Positions 8,501-18,004 of a stretch of DNA of 29,865 nucleotides are shown in pieces (position 1 is the first letter of the stretch; every line of letters starts with the position of its first letter). The notes under the pieces are model-generated. The model was not told where the DNA came from and did not search any database. It was given only the letters and a program-made list of their open reading frames with translations. The translations under genes and the position numbers were made by a program. Origin of the DNA: a virus; the IMG/VR virus record IMGVR_UViG_3300048117_000374, positions 1-29,865 of that record; one strand, written 5' to 3'.

Positions 8501-10427
8501 CACCCGCCGCAGTGGTTGACGTATTTTGAATAGTATATGGTTTTGTACCACCTGAAGGACTTATTAATATAATACCACCTTTAGGATTAGTACAAGTACC
8601 TGTAACTTCAAAACTATAAGTTATCGGACCTTCATCACAACTAACAACACATACGTCACCACTAATTTGTACACCTTGCATCGAAACATTAATATCAACA
8701 CATACCTCTAACCCTACTTCATTACCTTGTTGTAATCTTCCACAACAATCCGTATACGTATAAAAACCATCTGTAATACCTGAAAAACAACCCTCCCCCA
8801 CATTTGAAGTTGGTGTTGGTGTGGGTGTAGGCGTAGGGGTATAACTAGGAGGGACAAAGGGACTTGAAGTTGGTGTTGGTGTGGGTGTAGGCGTAGGGGT
8901 ATAACTAGGAGGAACAAAGGGACTTGAAGTTGGCGTGGGAGTTAGAGTATTTGTGGGAGTAGGTGTAGGAGACAATCTAACTTCAGGTGAAGGTGTTGGT
9001 GTTGGCGTGAGAGTATTTGTAGGGGTAGGTGTGGGTGTAGATTCTTGACATATAATGTCAGTACACTTTATTGGCCCCACTGAAGCAACACTATTATCCC
9101 AATATATTATAGTAACATAAGGTTCTAAAAGTGGTTCATTAATTCTATTATAACACCCATTAACTCCACCTACATTTTCAAATAAATAGCCATTAAAAGG
9201 TGGGCTCGTATATAAATCATTATCAAAATCTATAACATTAAATCTAAATATTTTATTACCTGAACACGCAGAAAAATAATAATATTCATCTAACTCAGAA
9301 ACATTATTTTGACAATCAGTACAATTTTCATAAACGTTTGTTATTTCATGTCCTGATGTTATATTAGTACTTATTAGTACTTGGTCAACTTTATCCGTTT
9401 CACCACCAAAACAGAACGTCTTACTTTCAACGAATTGCGGCGTTATAAATCCAGTTCCAAGCGGGTTACCCCACGTTAACGTTGAAGCACTAAAAGTACT
9501 TTGACCCTGATTTACCCCGTTACAATCATTACCAGATGGTTGAAATTTATATATATTATTAAATGGATTATTAGAAACACAATCGGAACAATCAGAATAC
9601 CAATTTGATACTATGTCGTAATAACCAACACCTAAAGTACCTGAATAGGGTTGTTGAACATTATTAGGCTTTAAACACGGACCCCCCCATATTGAAGAAT
9701 ATGATTCTACCCTATCCCTCATATCACCAGAATATTGCACACCACTCGAATCTGTTATTAAATTACCGTAACAATCATCGGACATTGTAACCCACCCATC
9801 ATATAAACCGTTAAAGTAGTTTCTGGCGTTTGTTGCGAAATAGGGTATTTGTGTATAATATGACCCTAAACCACTTACTAAGTCTGATGTAATAGAACTG
9901 GCATTATTAAAATCATAGTTTAAAACCCCATTATTAGTAATGTGACTATAATCATTTACACTTGTTAGAAAAATAAAATCATACCTATTAGTATCCGCAC
10001 CACCTATTACTTTTGATAAATCATTAAACGTATTTGCACTATAAAAATTAGTACTGTATCTAGGAGATTTAAATGTCCCACTTGGACCTATTACATCAAT
10101 ATAGTTTTGAGCGAAAAATGTTGTATTAATATTAAACGTTGAACCTATATAAACCGCGACTGAAGTATCTGATACCTTACTCCAATATTCACCTGTAACC
10201 ATTTGAGTGTCAAAAGGGATTGTTGCTGAACCTAAATTTGTAGCTTTCCAATATCTTGACCTAAATGACCAAGTTGTATCAGGGTTAGTAAGTAGATGGT
10301 TCTCCGTAAACGCTCTATTTAATCCTGCGGGTGTAGCCGCATCGGGCCAAGCCATATATACGGTAGAACCTGTAGTTGGTGAACCTACAGTCGCTATTTG
10401 TTCTAATTTAAAATATAAAGTCGCCAT
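5550..10427 (-). CDS. Giant mosaic tail fibre/adhesin with SprB-like repeats and Thr-Pro linkers
   Basis: 1625 aa. The ATG at 10427 overlaps the previous gene's stop as TAATG, implying coupled translation. Residues 1-460 are a unique Cys-containing domain ([19 protein letters not shown] near the start). Residues 461-542 are a TPTPTPTP linker with a duplicated 20-aa unit. From about 590 to 1190 there are about seven repeats of 80-95 aa resembling SprB/PKD-type repeats of Bacteroidota surface proteins; the clearest are [16 protein letters not shown] near 800, [14 protein letters not shown] near 880 and [15 protein letters not shown] near 1140, followed by G.Y...(I/V)TD..GC. About 1190-1320 is a domain shared with the neighbouring 988-aa protein. 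About 1320-1356 is a second Thr-Pro linker. The rest is a Cys-rich domain with [14 protein letters not shown], ending [11 protein letters not shown]. Host-surface binding is likely but inferred. Confidence 0.7.
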   Translation of the reverse strand: MATLYFKLEQIATVGSPTTGSTVYMAWPDAATPAGLNRAFTENHLLTNPDTTWSFRSRYWKATNLGSATIPFDTQMVTGEYWSKVSDTSVAVYIGSTFNINTTFFAQNYIDVIGPSGTFKSPRYSTNFYSANTFNDLSKVIGGADTNRYDFIFLTSVNDYSHITNNGVLNYDFNNASSITSDLVSGLGSYYTQIPYFATNARNYFNGLYDGWVTMSDDCYGNLITDSSGVQYSGDMRDRVESYSSIWGGPCLKPNNVQQPYSGTLGVGYYDIVSNWYSDCSDCVSNNPFNNIYKFQPSGNDCNGVNQGQSTFSASTLTWGNPLGTGFITPQFVESKTFCFGGETDKVDQVLISTNITSGHEITNVYENCTDCQNNVSELDEYYYFSACSGNKIFRFNVIDFDNDLYTSPPFNGYLFENVGGVNGCYNRINEPLLEPYVTIIYWDNSVASVGPIKCTDIICQESTPTPTPTNTLTPTPTPSPEVRLSPTPTPTNTLTPTPTSSPFVPPSYTPTPTPTPTPTSSPFVPPSYTPTPTPTPTPTSNVGEGCFSGITDGFYTYTDCCGRLQQGNEVGLEVCVDINVSMQGVQISGDVCVVSCDEGPITYSFEVTGTCTNPKGGIILISPSGGTKPYTIQNTSTTAAGGLLLGQQTGNGPFSWGGVDEGSYVFLLQDSSGGVNQDVVINVNVEGCFNATITSSGTTCGNINGVVTVTNDSLSSPFQYDLYDTVSGTIFQSFNSFSNTQTFTNIGPATYYCIVTDFGGAIAQTTNTTVVSTDPISYNILVVPDSPCGPGVGTATVTNLLGGTPPYTYLWSNGQTTQTATGLSVGSWGVEVTDSEGCRLSQSINVGLADPLGIVSTVPTQAGCFDCDGQVVVTISGGTSPYTYQNSAGEVITSNNLSESFTGLCGGFNSTIITDAGGCSVTAIQSIPSTAGFTIVNIGVTNSDCNDDGSISISISAPAGIFTYEVTNGLITDSTTTSSQSHTFNNLPSGTYTVTIVSQNGNCTYSTDKTISNNVKFNVNSTITDGTCGDNNGIIDINLTAGSVPLQGPFDYILTDVNTGSVVYSVIDDPSNTQSITSLAPSTYLLNVIDVRNCTVSQTITIAPSTGVNFIILPTECVTGDDGMADISISDGVAPFNILWSNGETTMSITGLSGGTYTATITDDNGCSATESVTINCNNQIVECYEVNEICENDFITTSAGIRDFGSMLNEGYLDLTVGHQNCTLVNAVFYAIVDFSGGTLTPPYHVENPFYTGTTLGDYPSAQDWMNAIDEILKTIPQIESFTLDIDQNLITIISDCKELKNVYFRLSTKIVYDICCNDITPTPTPTQTSTPTPTPTTTLIPTPTPTPTPTTLPLVTCIESLTFIVEYNQSSANGSPCHGGHTCNRARFDIIANGINIGQVSMNNNGGFTDLLNYPPDSTLVGGSGYPGQSNRDRYSQLSIDSTQAQAIAAASSSGLIDFSFNCACIFSGPNQNCTGGSSCHSDVSWVRVVKDLGFGTEEVMYNDCPSGNFITGFDPCDTTPPGYASLGLFFGLHGGGSSQPCNAFIGGDTPTTEYFTDVLTSTFLDCPTGNSVYAFSGGNYVLLGNGAFVSDTGCVFNVSNGVVTSFLTCLGGNCSGIGGGC
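8804..8923 (-). repeat. 60-bp tandem duplication in a Thr-Pro linker
   Basis: Bases 8804-8863 and 8864-8923 are adjacent 60-bp copies with a single difference (g8853 versus a8913). A third copy begins at 8924 but soon diverges. Each encodes 20 residues, [20 protein letters not shown]. Near identity, including third positions, indicates a recent in-frame duplication. Confidence 0.95.
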
Positions 10428-13393
10428 TAACTACAATTGATTTTTACATTTACACCAACGTTTACTGTTAGAGTTTTATTTGTGAATTCGGGGTCGCATC
10501 CTGTGTTACTTACTGTCAAAATATTATTACTGTCTATAGTATAGTTTAAACCACTTTGATATAAATACTGTAACTTATCATTCAACGCAATAATCCAATC
10601 AGTAAATGTCGGGTAATCTTGTCCACCAAGTCCCTCATAAAATTCCTCCTGCACTAAAATTGTTGAGTCTAATCTTACATCAACATACCATTTACTAACT
10701 AAACTGTTTAGTACACAGTCATTAATAGTGTACCCAGATTTATTAATACAACTATTAATACTATTATTTAATATAGTGGGTATAGAACTTATATTAACAT
10801 CACACGTCAATGTTTCGTCAATACAATCATTATCAAATAACTGACCGTAGTATATACATGGAATACAGTCAATAGGTATAATTTCACAACCTCTTTGTCT
10901 TCTCCAAACATGTTTTTGTCTTTGTAAAACATTGTTTACCATTTTCTGACCACCCATCCATATTGTAGAGGCCGGAATCATCTGTTCAACTAATTTTGTC
11001 CAATAATCACCAATACCTAAAGTAAAATCAATCATCTTCTGATAAGTGTATTGATTTGAAGGTATATTTACCGCCGATTCCGATTGTAAATATTTCCAAT
11101 ATATGGACTGTAATGTTGGGTAACTGTTGGCCGCCCCATCACTAATAGTCTGTCTGTTTCGTACATTTATTAATGTATTATAAAACGTTTGAGCGAACTC
11201 GAAAAATGTTTTTTCCTGTGGTAGTGGATTAATAACGGTCCAATCTTTACCTCCAGGGTACGGATAAGGCGATGTTAAACCTGATGATGGAAATGGATAT
11301 CCATAACGTCTAGACATTCTCCATATATCGTAGGTTATACCTTGCGCCATGTTTAAGTATAATTCAACATTTTTAGCGTTAAGTACTAATTTTTCATCAA
11401 ACACCTCATAATACGCATTATACGCACCATCACGATTTCTCCTAATACCTGTTTCAGTATCATCCCATGATTTATTATTATCAATAGTTCTGGTTAACCC
11501 AAAACCAATATTCATATATGGGAACTTTCTAAATCTATCAAAATACTTTTGACCATAAGTAAAAGTCTCTAAAGATGTTTGTATACTAGGGTTAGCCCCT
11601 GTAAATGTTGAATTAGTAATATCAAGTTTTTCAATAGCTCTATGGTCAGGTGTCTCAATATACCAACCCGCACCTTTTTCAAAGAAATATTCATTATTTG
11701 TTACGGGTCTCTTTGGATACCCATACTCATTCATAGGGTAATCCCCTCTTGTAGCATCTGTTTGACTAACATATTTTGACGTAGTGAAACCTGTGTACGT
11801 AACACCTTGTATATTGTAAACTACATTCGGGTCTAAAGCGGGTACATCATCTACTTTTGTACCACCTGACAGTTTTAAGTATTCACCTTCAAATCTTTTT
11901 ACATTTATTGGACCATCAGCGATGTATACTATTTCATTGAACTCAATCAAATCTTTAGGTGCCCCTACCATCCTCATAATTGCCTCAATAGAATGTCTTG
12001 TTCCTTTTGATTTAAATAGATAAGCCGAATTCAGTATCAAATTTCTATAAAATTGAAAATTTAACTGATTAGGTGTCGGGTCATTTTGAAAACCAGGATA
12101 TATAGATTTATTTTTAGTCCCAAATATTGATGTTAAAAAATCTTCGTTAGTTATTGGTGAAATATTTGTATTCCATCCTAAAGTTTGTGCTAAATTTTGT
12201 AGTAATTCTGAAGGTATATCATTTTGAGGAGTATAATGTACTGAATTCATAAAAGATAACGCATCTATGAATTTTTTAGACTCATCAAAACTTCTACCGT
12301 ATAATTGTAAAACTTTTTCAACTTTTTTATCACCCGTATCAAAGTCTTTAAAAGCACCTGTAGTTAAAAATCTAACTATTAAATCAGTTTTATACCTATC
12401 TATTACCTCACCAATTTCACTAACCTGTGTTAAGTAATTGTCAAATCTTAATGTTGATATATCTAAATTCCATACCCCTAATTTAGGCCACGTAACCCTT
12501 TTTTTACGTTTTACGAATTGCCCATCATCGGTCTCTTCAACCATATCAAATATCGCAGTATATGGTGGGTTACTAAATCTATTTAATAAAAAATCTTCAA
12601 TCTCATCAAAATCTTCTTTAAATGTAAATTCAGTATTGAATGATGTAGGTCTTAATATTAGTGTATCTGTTGACGCGGTTAACCCACTAAATGGGTTACC
12701 TTTTACACTTACAGTAACAGTACCCGCAGAAACGTTTTGAGACGCCATAAAATTAACAAATGGATATTCAGTTTCCATATCGTTAACATATAAAGCATAT
12801 TTATTATAATTGGTGGTCATATCCCTTAATGGACTTGTTGGGTATGGTCTAACTGATATGTTACGAGCGGCATTTACTGAATAATCAATATCAAACGGAT
12901 TATCAAATCTGGTAACATCCATAGTGAACGTTGTAATTTGTTCAACACTATCAAATGTTATATTATTAGCAGTATTTGCACTAGAATAAGATGGTAACGA
13001 AACCCTATTTACTTGTATTGAAGCCGGAAAAAAATTAATTATTTTAGTTATAGATGTAGACAGTCTTTTCTGTAATGACCCATAAAGAGCGTAATTAGTA
13101 ACTTGACTTATATCATAGTTTGGATAAACTCTATAATTTTTTATTGCAATCGCTTTAGACTCTTCAATACTACCAACGTCAAGGTCGTTTAAAGATATGG
13201 GATTACTAAAAACACCCGTTTCAAATGTCCTATTAACTTTTTCAACAATATTTGTGGAAAATTCAAAATTACCCTGCGTTAACCCTCCACCATCAACCAC
13301 CTGTAACCCAACTAAATCAGGTGAAAATGATTGGTCAGCACTTGGAGGTGCTGGAGGATAAAAAAACTTTTTTTTATTGTTGTTTGTAGCCAT
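10427..13393 (-). CDS. Baseplate/tail structural protein with P2 gpI-like region
   Basis: 988 aa, start ATG at 13393, two nt after the preceding stop (TAA-AA-ATG), no Shine-Dalgarno. It begins [20 protein letters not shown]. The central region reads like the P2 gpI tail-protein family: [19 protein letters not shown], then [13 protein letters not shown], then [20 protein letters not shown]; the LA..LGW and KGT..SIE...R.VGAP pattern is typical of that family. In P2, gpI sits in the baseplate and helps place the fibres. The last 85 residues or so form a separate module ([16 protein letters not shown], ending KINCS) that recurs inside the next gene. Its place between baseplate-type and fibre-type genes suggests an outer baseplate or fibre-attachment role. 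Family assignment is by eye. Confidence 0.6.
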   Translation of the reverse strand: MATNNNKKKFFYPPAPPSADQSFSPDLVGLQVVDGGGLTQGNFEFSTNIVEKVNRTFETGVFSNPISLNDLDVGSIEESKAIAIKNYRVYPNYDISQVTNYALYGSLQKRLSTSITKIINFFPASIQVNRVSLPSYSSANTANNITFDSVEQITTFTMDVTRFDNPFDIDYSVNAARNISVRPYPTSPLRDMTTNYNKYALYVNDMETEYPFVNFMASQNVSAGTVTVSVKGNPFSGLTASTDTLILRPTSFNTEFTFKEDFDEIEDFLLNRFSNPPYTAIFDMVEETDDGQFVKRKKRVTWPKLGVWNLDISTLRFDNYLTQVSEIGEVIDRYKTDLIVRFLTTGAFKDFDTGDKKVEKVLQLYGRSFDESKKFIDALSFMNSVHYTPQNDIPSELLQNLAQTLGWNTNISPITNEDFLTSIFGTKNKSIYPGFQNDPTPNQLNFQFYRNLILNSAYLFKSKGTRHSIEAIMRMVGAPKDLIEFNEIVYIADGPINVKRFEGEYLKLSGGTKVDDVPALDPNVVYNIQGVTYTGFTTSKYVSQTDATRGDYPMNEYGYPKRPVTNNEYFFEKGAGWYIETPDHRAIEKLDITNSTFTGANPSIQTSLETFTYGQKYFDRFRKFPYMNIGFGLTRTIDNNKSWDDTETGIRRNRDGAYNAYYEVFDEKLVLNAKNVELYLNMAQGITYDIWRMSRRYGYPFPSSGLTSPYPYPGGKDWTVINPLPQEKTFFEFAQTFYNTLINVRNRQTISDGAANSYPTLQSIYWKYLQSESAVNIPSNQYTYQKMIDFTLGIGDYWTKLVEQMIPASTIWMGGQKMVNNVLQRQKHVWRRQRGCEIIPIDCIPCIYYGQLFDNDCIDETLTCDVNISSIPTILNNSINSCINKSGYTINDCVLNSLVSKWYVDVRLDSTILVQEEFYEGLGGQDYPTFTDWIIALNDKLQYLYQSGLNYTIDSNNILTVSNTGCDPEFTNKTLTVNVGVNVKINCS

Positions 13394-13395
13394 TT

Positions 13396-14304
13396 TTAGT
13401 TGGTTATGTTATTGAAATTTTTACTGAAATCTATGTTATCATCTCTATCTTGTCTAACCTCATATAATAAATCGTTAAATTCATCTCTAATCTCATATAA
13501 GTTATATTGTTTGTATATATTAAGATTACTATCATACATAGTATAAATTCCATCTTCCATACTTTTTGTTTGATTACCATAAAGTGCGATAGCTAACGTA
13601 TCAATATCATGTTCAGCCAATTCAATATCCATACTAATTGGATTAAAGAATGTGTTAGTCATAACAATATTTTGATTAGGTTGACCAATAAATGGTGTCG
13701 CATTTGCCTTATTAGAAGGGGCACTTGAAGGTGATACCGTACAAAATATTAAATCACTTCCCCCATCAACATATCTATATCTTATCGCCTTTTGAGAACT
13801 ATTACTTAAATTAGTCACAACTGGTTCACAATAAAAAGCTGATGTAACAACTCTATAAAAATTAGGTATCTTAGTGCCGTCACTATTTAAATATTCAATA
13901 CGGTAACCAATTAGTCCTTGATTGATAAATCTATTTCGGTACTCTTGTGGTACCCCATTTAAGTCGATGATTATACCCTTAACATTGGGTAATGATGATA
14001 ATACACCACAATCTGTAATAGTGGTTCTTATTTCTACAGGTCTTATATATAATGTGTATATACCTATTTTATTAAATTCTTCAGCTGGAAGTTTTAAGTT
14101 ATATAAACCACCTAATATTTCAACATCGGCATTACCTCCTGTAGTTGAACTGTGGAAATAAGGTGTTAAAACATCTTGGGCGTTCAGTTTTGTTAAAACA
14201 AAATTTGTCGTAACGTCTCTTGATGGAGTATAATTTAAAATTATCTCAACATCTTCTGGTGACATGTCAGCTGGTCTTACTGTTCCGTATGTTCCTAAAG
14301 CCAT
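13396..14304 (-). CDS. Unrecognised structural protein, 302 aa
   Basis: I do not recognise the family. The protein begins MALGTYGTVRPADMSPEDVE and has a beta-rich middle (IYTLYIRPVEIRTTITDCG, then VKGIIIDLNG). Its C-terminus is charged and probably helical (LYEIRDEFNDLLYEVRQDRD). No signal peptide, membrane segment or enzyme motif is visible. The ATG follows the upstream stop after four A residues (TAA-AAAA-ATG), and the next gene starts 2 nt after its stop, so it sits in the middle of a coupled baseplate/tail operon. A baseplate or fibre-connector role is inferred from this position only. Confidence 0.55.
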   Translation of the reverse strand: MALGTYGTVRPADMSPEDVEIILNYTPSRDVTTNFVLTKLNAQDVLTPYFHSSTTGGNADVEILGGLYNLKLPAEEFNKIGIYTLYIRPVEIRTTITDCGVLSSLPNVKGIIIDLNGVPQEYRNRFINQGLIGYRIEYLNSDGTKIPNFYRVVTSAFYCEPVVTNLSNSSQKAIRYRYVDGGSDLIFCTVSPSSAPSNKANATPFIGQPNQNIVMTNTFFNPISMDIELAEHDIDTLAIALYGNQTKSMEDGIYTMYDSNLNIYKQYNLYEIRDEFNDLLYEVRQDRDDNIDFSKNFNNITN

Positions 14305-14308
14305 TTTT

Positions 14309-15391
14309 TTACTCGTTATTATTGTTTATTCTAAAGTAACCATACCCATAAGATATCATGTCACCTAAGTTATCCACCTCTCCAAGTCTTTGTAGTGATT
14401 CAAACCCTGAAAGCTTACCTCTTTCAATAAATATTTCAGATTGTATTTCTGGCGAGTCAACTACGTTAATTAATACTTCTTGTTTAGTAATTGCTGACGC
14501 AACTAACTCATTACTTGTTAAACCCGAAGATTCGGCGATATATAATGTAGTACCATCTAAGTAATCGTAGTATTGAACATTATTAATTGTATAGGAGGTG
14601 TAACCACTCGTTATTTGGTCCACTTTACCAAAAGGTTGACCCCCCTTAACCACTGTTGTGGTCACATCAAATTGAGTATTTCCATATAATTTAAGTTCAG
14701 ATAACCTTGAAGAACTAAACCCACTCAATATAAATGGTACCGTTGTAAAATTATTAGACGTTTGACTTTGTACCGTATTAGAACTATCACCCGTAAAAAT
14801 ATAATCGTAACTAATAGGTATTCCTGACCAACTTCCACCTTGGGGAATAAATGTGACGTTACCATAAGGATTAGTTATTGTTACCCCTGTTGTTGGAACA
14901 TAAACCTTTTTCTCAACTATCGTTTGTCCCCATGGATTATTTTGAGTCAATGTTATAACATAGCTAGTGGTTACATTAGGATAAGTATGTGATAAATACT
15001 GAGGAGCGTTTGACGTTAGTGGTTCACTAAAACCGTCCCCCCAATCGACAATATAGTCAGACAACTTTAAAAATCCTTTAAATTCGTCAGACGTATTAAA
15101 TAACCTTATCGTATTTTGATTAGACGGGTCACCTGATGTTATAAAATTTGATACTACATCTTGCTGTAACGCAAATCCATCAAATGGAGTATAAAAACCG
15201 TAGTTTTCATACGTTTGTCTAAAAACTATTGGTACTGTTAAACCTGTTAATAAACTACTACCATCCGTACCCCCACTTAATATTTGAGTCATACCAGTAT
15301 ATACACCAAAAGTGTTTCCACTAAAGTATTCAGTAATAACGTCACCTTTTATTGATTCGGGTGAAATCTTTATGTAGTATTTCTCTTCCAT
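14309..15391 (-). CDS. PKD-domain-containing tail/baseplate protein
   Basis: 360 aa; its ATG at 15391 overlaps the stop of the previous gene as TAATG. Residues from about 115 to 175 look like a PKD (Ig-like) fold: VDWGDGFSEPL, then LSHTYPNVTTSYVITLTQNN, then VEKKVYVP, matching the WGDG...HTY....Y.ITLT..N..G pattern of the family. The C-terminal part contains ITSGYTSYTINNVQYYDYLD and LGDMISYGYGYFRINNNNE. Ig-like and PKD domains are common decorations of phage tail proteins and often bind carbohydrate or strengthen contacts. Coupling to its neighbours on both sides supports a virion role. The wider family is not recognised. Confidence 0.6.
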   Translation of the reverse strand: MEEKYYIKISPESIKGDVITEYFSGNTFGVYTGMTQILSGGTDGSSLLTGLTVPIVFRQTYENYGFYTPFDGFALQQDVVSNFITSGDPSNQNTIRLFNTSDEFKGFLKLSDYIVDWGDGFSEPLTSNAPQYLSHTYPNVTTSYVITLTQNNPWGQTIVEKKVYVPTTGVTITNPYGNVTFIPQGGSWSGIPISYDYIFTGDSSNTVQSQTSNNFTTVPFILSGFSSSRLSELKLYGNTQFDVTTTVVKGGQPFGKVDQITSGYTSYTINNVQYYDYLDGTTLYIAESSGLTSNELVASAITKQEVLINVVDSPEIQSEIFIERGKLSGFESLQRLGEVDNLGDMISYGYGYFRINNNNE

Positions 15392-16251
15392 TATTGCGGA
15401 TTAACATATTCATACCATTTTATACCGTTTGTAAGTTGTCCCACACGATTTCCTAAACCGTATCCTTGAAACACTTGATACTGATAATTATTCACATCTA
15501 AATCAACCTTGTAATAAAAGTATTCAGTTTTATTAAATTTAAACGTTTCACTCATTTCAGATTGTGGTCGATTAATCATTCTAACAAATTGTCCTGTTTT
15601 GGCGTTAAAAAATTTAGCTGACATATAAAATGTATTGACATCAATATATTCTCTACTTTTTAACCAATAAATAAAATACCCTTCTTTATCACCTATAAAA
15701 TCTAAATTAAAAGTGGGGGTCCTTATTATAACAGGTTTTGGTACTGATGGTGTTCCAATGTCAACTTCTTGTTTTTCACCTTGCTGAGTAGGTATCACCA
15801 ATGTGAAGTATAATCTTTGGTTTTCAGGTTGTGTAGAATCATAAAAGTCTAACTTAAAAAAACTCCTTTTAAATGAATTAGCGTAATAATACATTTCTTT
15901 ATTAGTAAATGAAATTCCACTATATGTTTGGTAAACTGAGGGGTCCACATAATTGTAACTTGAGACCCACATATTAGTATTTGCTGGTGTGGTATTATTA
16001 ACGTCTATGGTCCTATTAAAAAAGAAAAACTCATAAGTCGTACTAGTTTTAGGTTCATTATTAACCGTTAACCACTGAGTATGTGAATATCTAGTAGTCT
16101 CAAAATCCTCCACGGGATTAATGATTTCCTCAAGCACATCATTTTCATACTGTTTAATTAAATCTTCCCTTCCGAAATTATCAAAGTCAATTTCCATAGG
16201 AAGATTAATATACGTATCTTCATTATTAACGGTAAATCTAAATTTATTCAC
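15391..16251 (-). CDS. Unrecognised structural protein, 286 aa, GTG start
   Basis: The start is GTG at 16251, overlapping the previous gene's end by 8 nt (GTGAATAA). An in-frame TAG lies just upstream and the next in-frame ATG is about codon 19, so GTG is the best choice. The protein is rich in aromatic residues and polar strands (TTYEFFFFNRTIDV, then YYANSFKRSFFKLDFYD) and ends IKWYEYVNPQ. No membrane segment or catalytic motif was seen. From its position after the wedge-type genes it is probably a baseplate or tail component. Family unknown. Confidence 0.55.
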   Translation of the reverse strand: MNKFRFTVNNEDTYINLPMEIDFDNFGREDLIKQYENDVLEEIINPVEDFETTRYSHTQWLTVNNEPKTSTTYEFFFFNRTIDVNNTTPANTNMWVSSYNYVDPSVYQTYSGISFTNKEMYYYANSFKRSFFKLDFYDSTQPENQRLYFTLVIPTQQGEKQEVDIGTPSVPKPVIIRTPTFNLDFIGDKEGYFIYWLKSREYIDVNTFYMSAKFFNAKTGQFVRMINRPQSEMSETFKFNKTEYFYYKVDLDVNNYQYQVFQGYGLGNRVGQLTNGIKWYEYVNPQ

Positions 16252-18004
16252 AATTATCTATTATTGGTTGAAAGATTATGTTATTGAAAACGTTATTATT
16301 TTTCATTAGTGGCGTTTGTAAGAATAATACATCAGCAAATGGGTAGTGTTCTCCGTTTAAAAATGGATAATTAACACCGTTACCACTTGAATCAACAAAA
16401 CCGTAAGAGTATATGTCTCTCCATCTCCATTGTTGCTCATAGTTTGAAAAGAATGAGTAGTCTGGTACACCACTTACATCATTTTTATCACCCACTTCAA
16501 TATAGTCTGAATACACTCTTAATTTTACCGAATGGTGTGGATTATACGTATAACCATCAGGTAAATTAATATCCGTATTAGTTTTGAAAACATCAGTATT
16601 AAATGAAAATTTATGTGATATCGGTGAAAGCACAGTTTCTTTTTGGTCAAATTCATTCCACTCACAAACATCACCCTTTAATTCAGTACCGATAGGTAAA
16701 TCTTTATTATAATAAAATCTAATATTTAATCCTGGTGGGATATCCCCTTGTTTATCATAAAAATCAACATCAATATTATCTTTATTATTAAAATTTATTT
16801 TAGACCACCAATCATCCACACTGTTTTCTAAAAAATTAAAACCCCATCCAACTTCTAACCCTTTAGTTGGTTGAATACCGTCAACACGTGGTTTATTAAA
16901 ATAACCAATATAACCTTTATTAATAATGGTAATAAATAATTCAGTTACAGGTCGGTCTAAATTATCCATTAAAGAAATTATATCGATATCTTTATCGAAA
17001 GATACTCCGAATGTTCCCCTACCATCTTTAATAGATATTCTTGAAACCTCATTAGGAGTCAATGCAGAATATTCTAATTTTTTATTGACAGGAAAATTAT
17101 TTTGTTCAAACCCCATTTTAGTTAAATCTACATTTGAAACATCCGTTAAAGTTTTATGTTTTCTAACATAGTACTTAGACATTGTTTCTCCTGAGTTTTT
17201 AGGGTTTATAACACGTTTTAAATTTGACATATATCCGTCACTAATTGTTACCCCAGTAAAACCATAGTTATATACATTAAGAATTTTATCGTCATTTCCA
17301 TATGCTTGGTCACCTAAACTATAAACCTCAAGAAGGTTACTACCATTTATTGGCGTATTTAAATAAATGTAATCCCCCTGTTTTATATTATGTTTATAAC
17401 CGCAATAAAAACTTAACATATTCTTACCGTTCACCACTCGGTTTTTAATTGTGTAGGGTATACCTTCTGAAACTTGAAACGATATATCCGTACCACTTTC
17501 CTCATCAGTATATTTCATTATTTGATTATAATCGTTACTATGTGGATACGTTAGGTAGGTGGACCAATTATAAGTTGATGCGCTCTTACTTTTATATATA
17601 ATATGTCCAGGGACTGCACTTACTCTAAAAAAATTAAATTCATCATACGGTGGGTAACCTGTCCAAACACAATTTGCTAAGACCCCGTAAGCATCTACTA
17701 CAGTCTTAGTCGGGTCAATTAAATATAATTCATTCTCAAACGGTTGATAGTTATTTGTTTTACCTGAAACGATATTATCAAACAGATTAACTATTTTTCC
17801 GGCGATTCTAAACTTAGTCGATATTTGTCTTTCGTGGTCAAATCTTTCCTCTAAATTTAATAAAACAGTTCTATCACCTTCGATAATACTTTTTTTGGTA
17901 TTCTCTATAGGTACTTGGATAGATAAGTCCGTGTCGGGAGCACCTGCGTATCTGTCAGAACCCCTAACAATCCTTATTGTTTGATTATTTTTTTGATTAC
18001 CCAT
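16244..18004 (-). CDS. Probable baseplate wedge-type protein in gp8 position, 586 aa
   Basis: The ATG at 18004 overlaps the end of the 1821-aa gene by 8 nt (ATGGGTAA). It begins MGNQKNNQTIRIVRGSDRYA, is rich in Tyr, Asn and Asp, and is probably mainly beta. Recognisable stretches include VLANCVWTGYPPYDEFNFFR and VGWGFNFLENSVDDWWSKIN. No transmembrane segment is evident. In T4 the order is 6-7-8, and here this gene is third after a gp6-like and a giant gp7-position gene; T4 gp8 is about 330 aa, so this one is much longer. I cannot confirm homology to gp8 from sequence; the assignment is positional. Confidence 0.5.
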   Translation of the reverse strand: MGNQKNNQTIRIVRGSDRYAGAPDTDLSIQVPIENTKKSIIEGDRTVLLNLEERFDHERQISTKFRIAGKIVNLFDNIVSGKTNNYQPFENELYLIDPTKTVVDAYGVLANCVWTGYPPYDEFNFFRVSAVPGHIIYKSKSASTYNWSTYLTYPHSNDYNQIMKYTDEESGTDISFQVSEGIPYTIKNRVVNGKNMLSFYCGYKHNIKQGDYIYLNTPINGSNLLEVYSLGDQAYGNDDKILNVYNYGFTGVTISDGYMSNLKRVINPKNSGETMSKYYVRKHKTLTDVSNVDLTKMGFEQNNFPVNKKLEYSALTPNEVSRISIKDGRGTFGVSFDKDIDIISLMDNLDRPVTELFITIINKGYIGYFNKPRVDGIQPTKGLEVGWGFNFLENSVDDWWSKINFNNKDNIDVDFYDKQGDIPPGLNIRFYYNKDLPIGTELKGDVCEWNEFDQKETVLSPISHKFSFNTDVFKTNTDINLPDGYTYNPHHSVKLRVYSDYIEVGDKNDVSGVPDYSFFSNYEQQWRWRDIYSYGFVDSSGNGVNYPFLNGEHYPFADVLFLQTPLMKNNNVFNNIIFQPIIDNCE

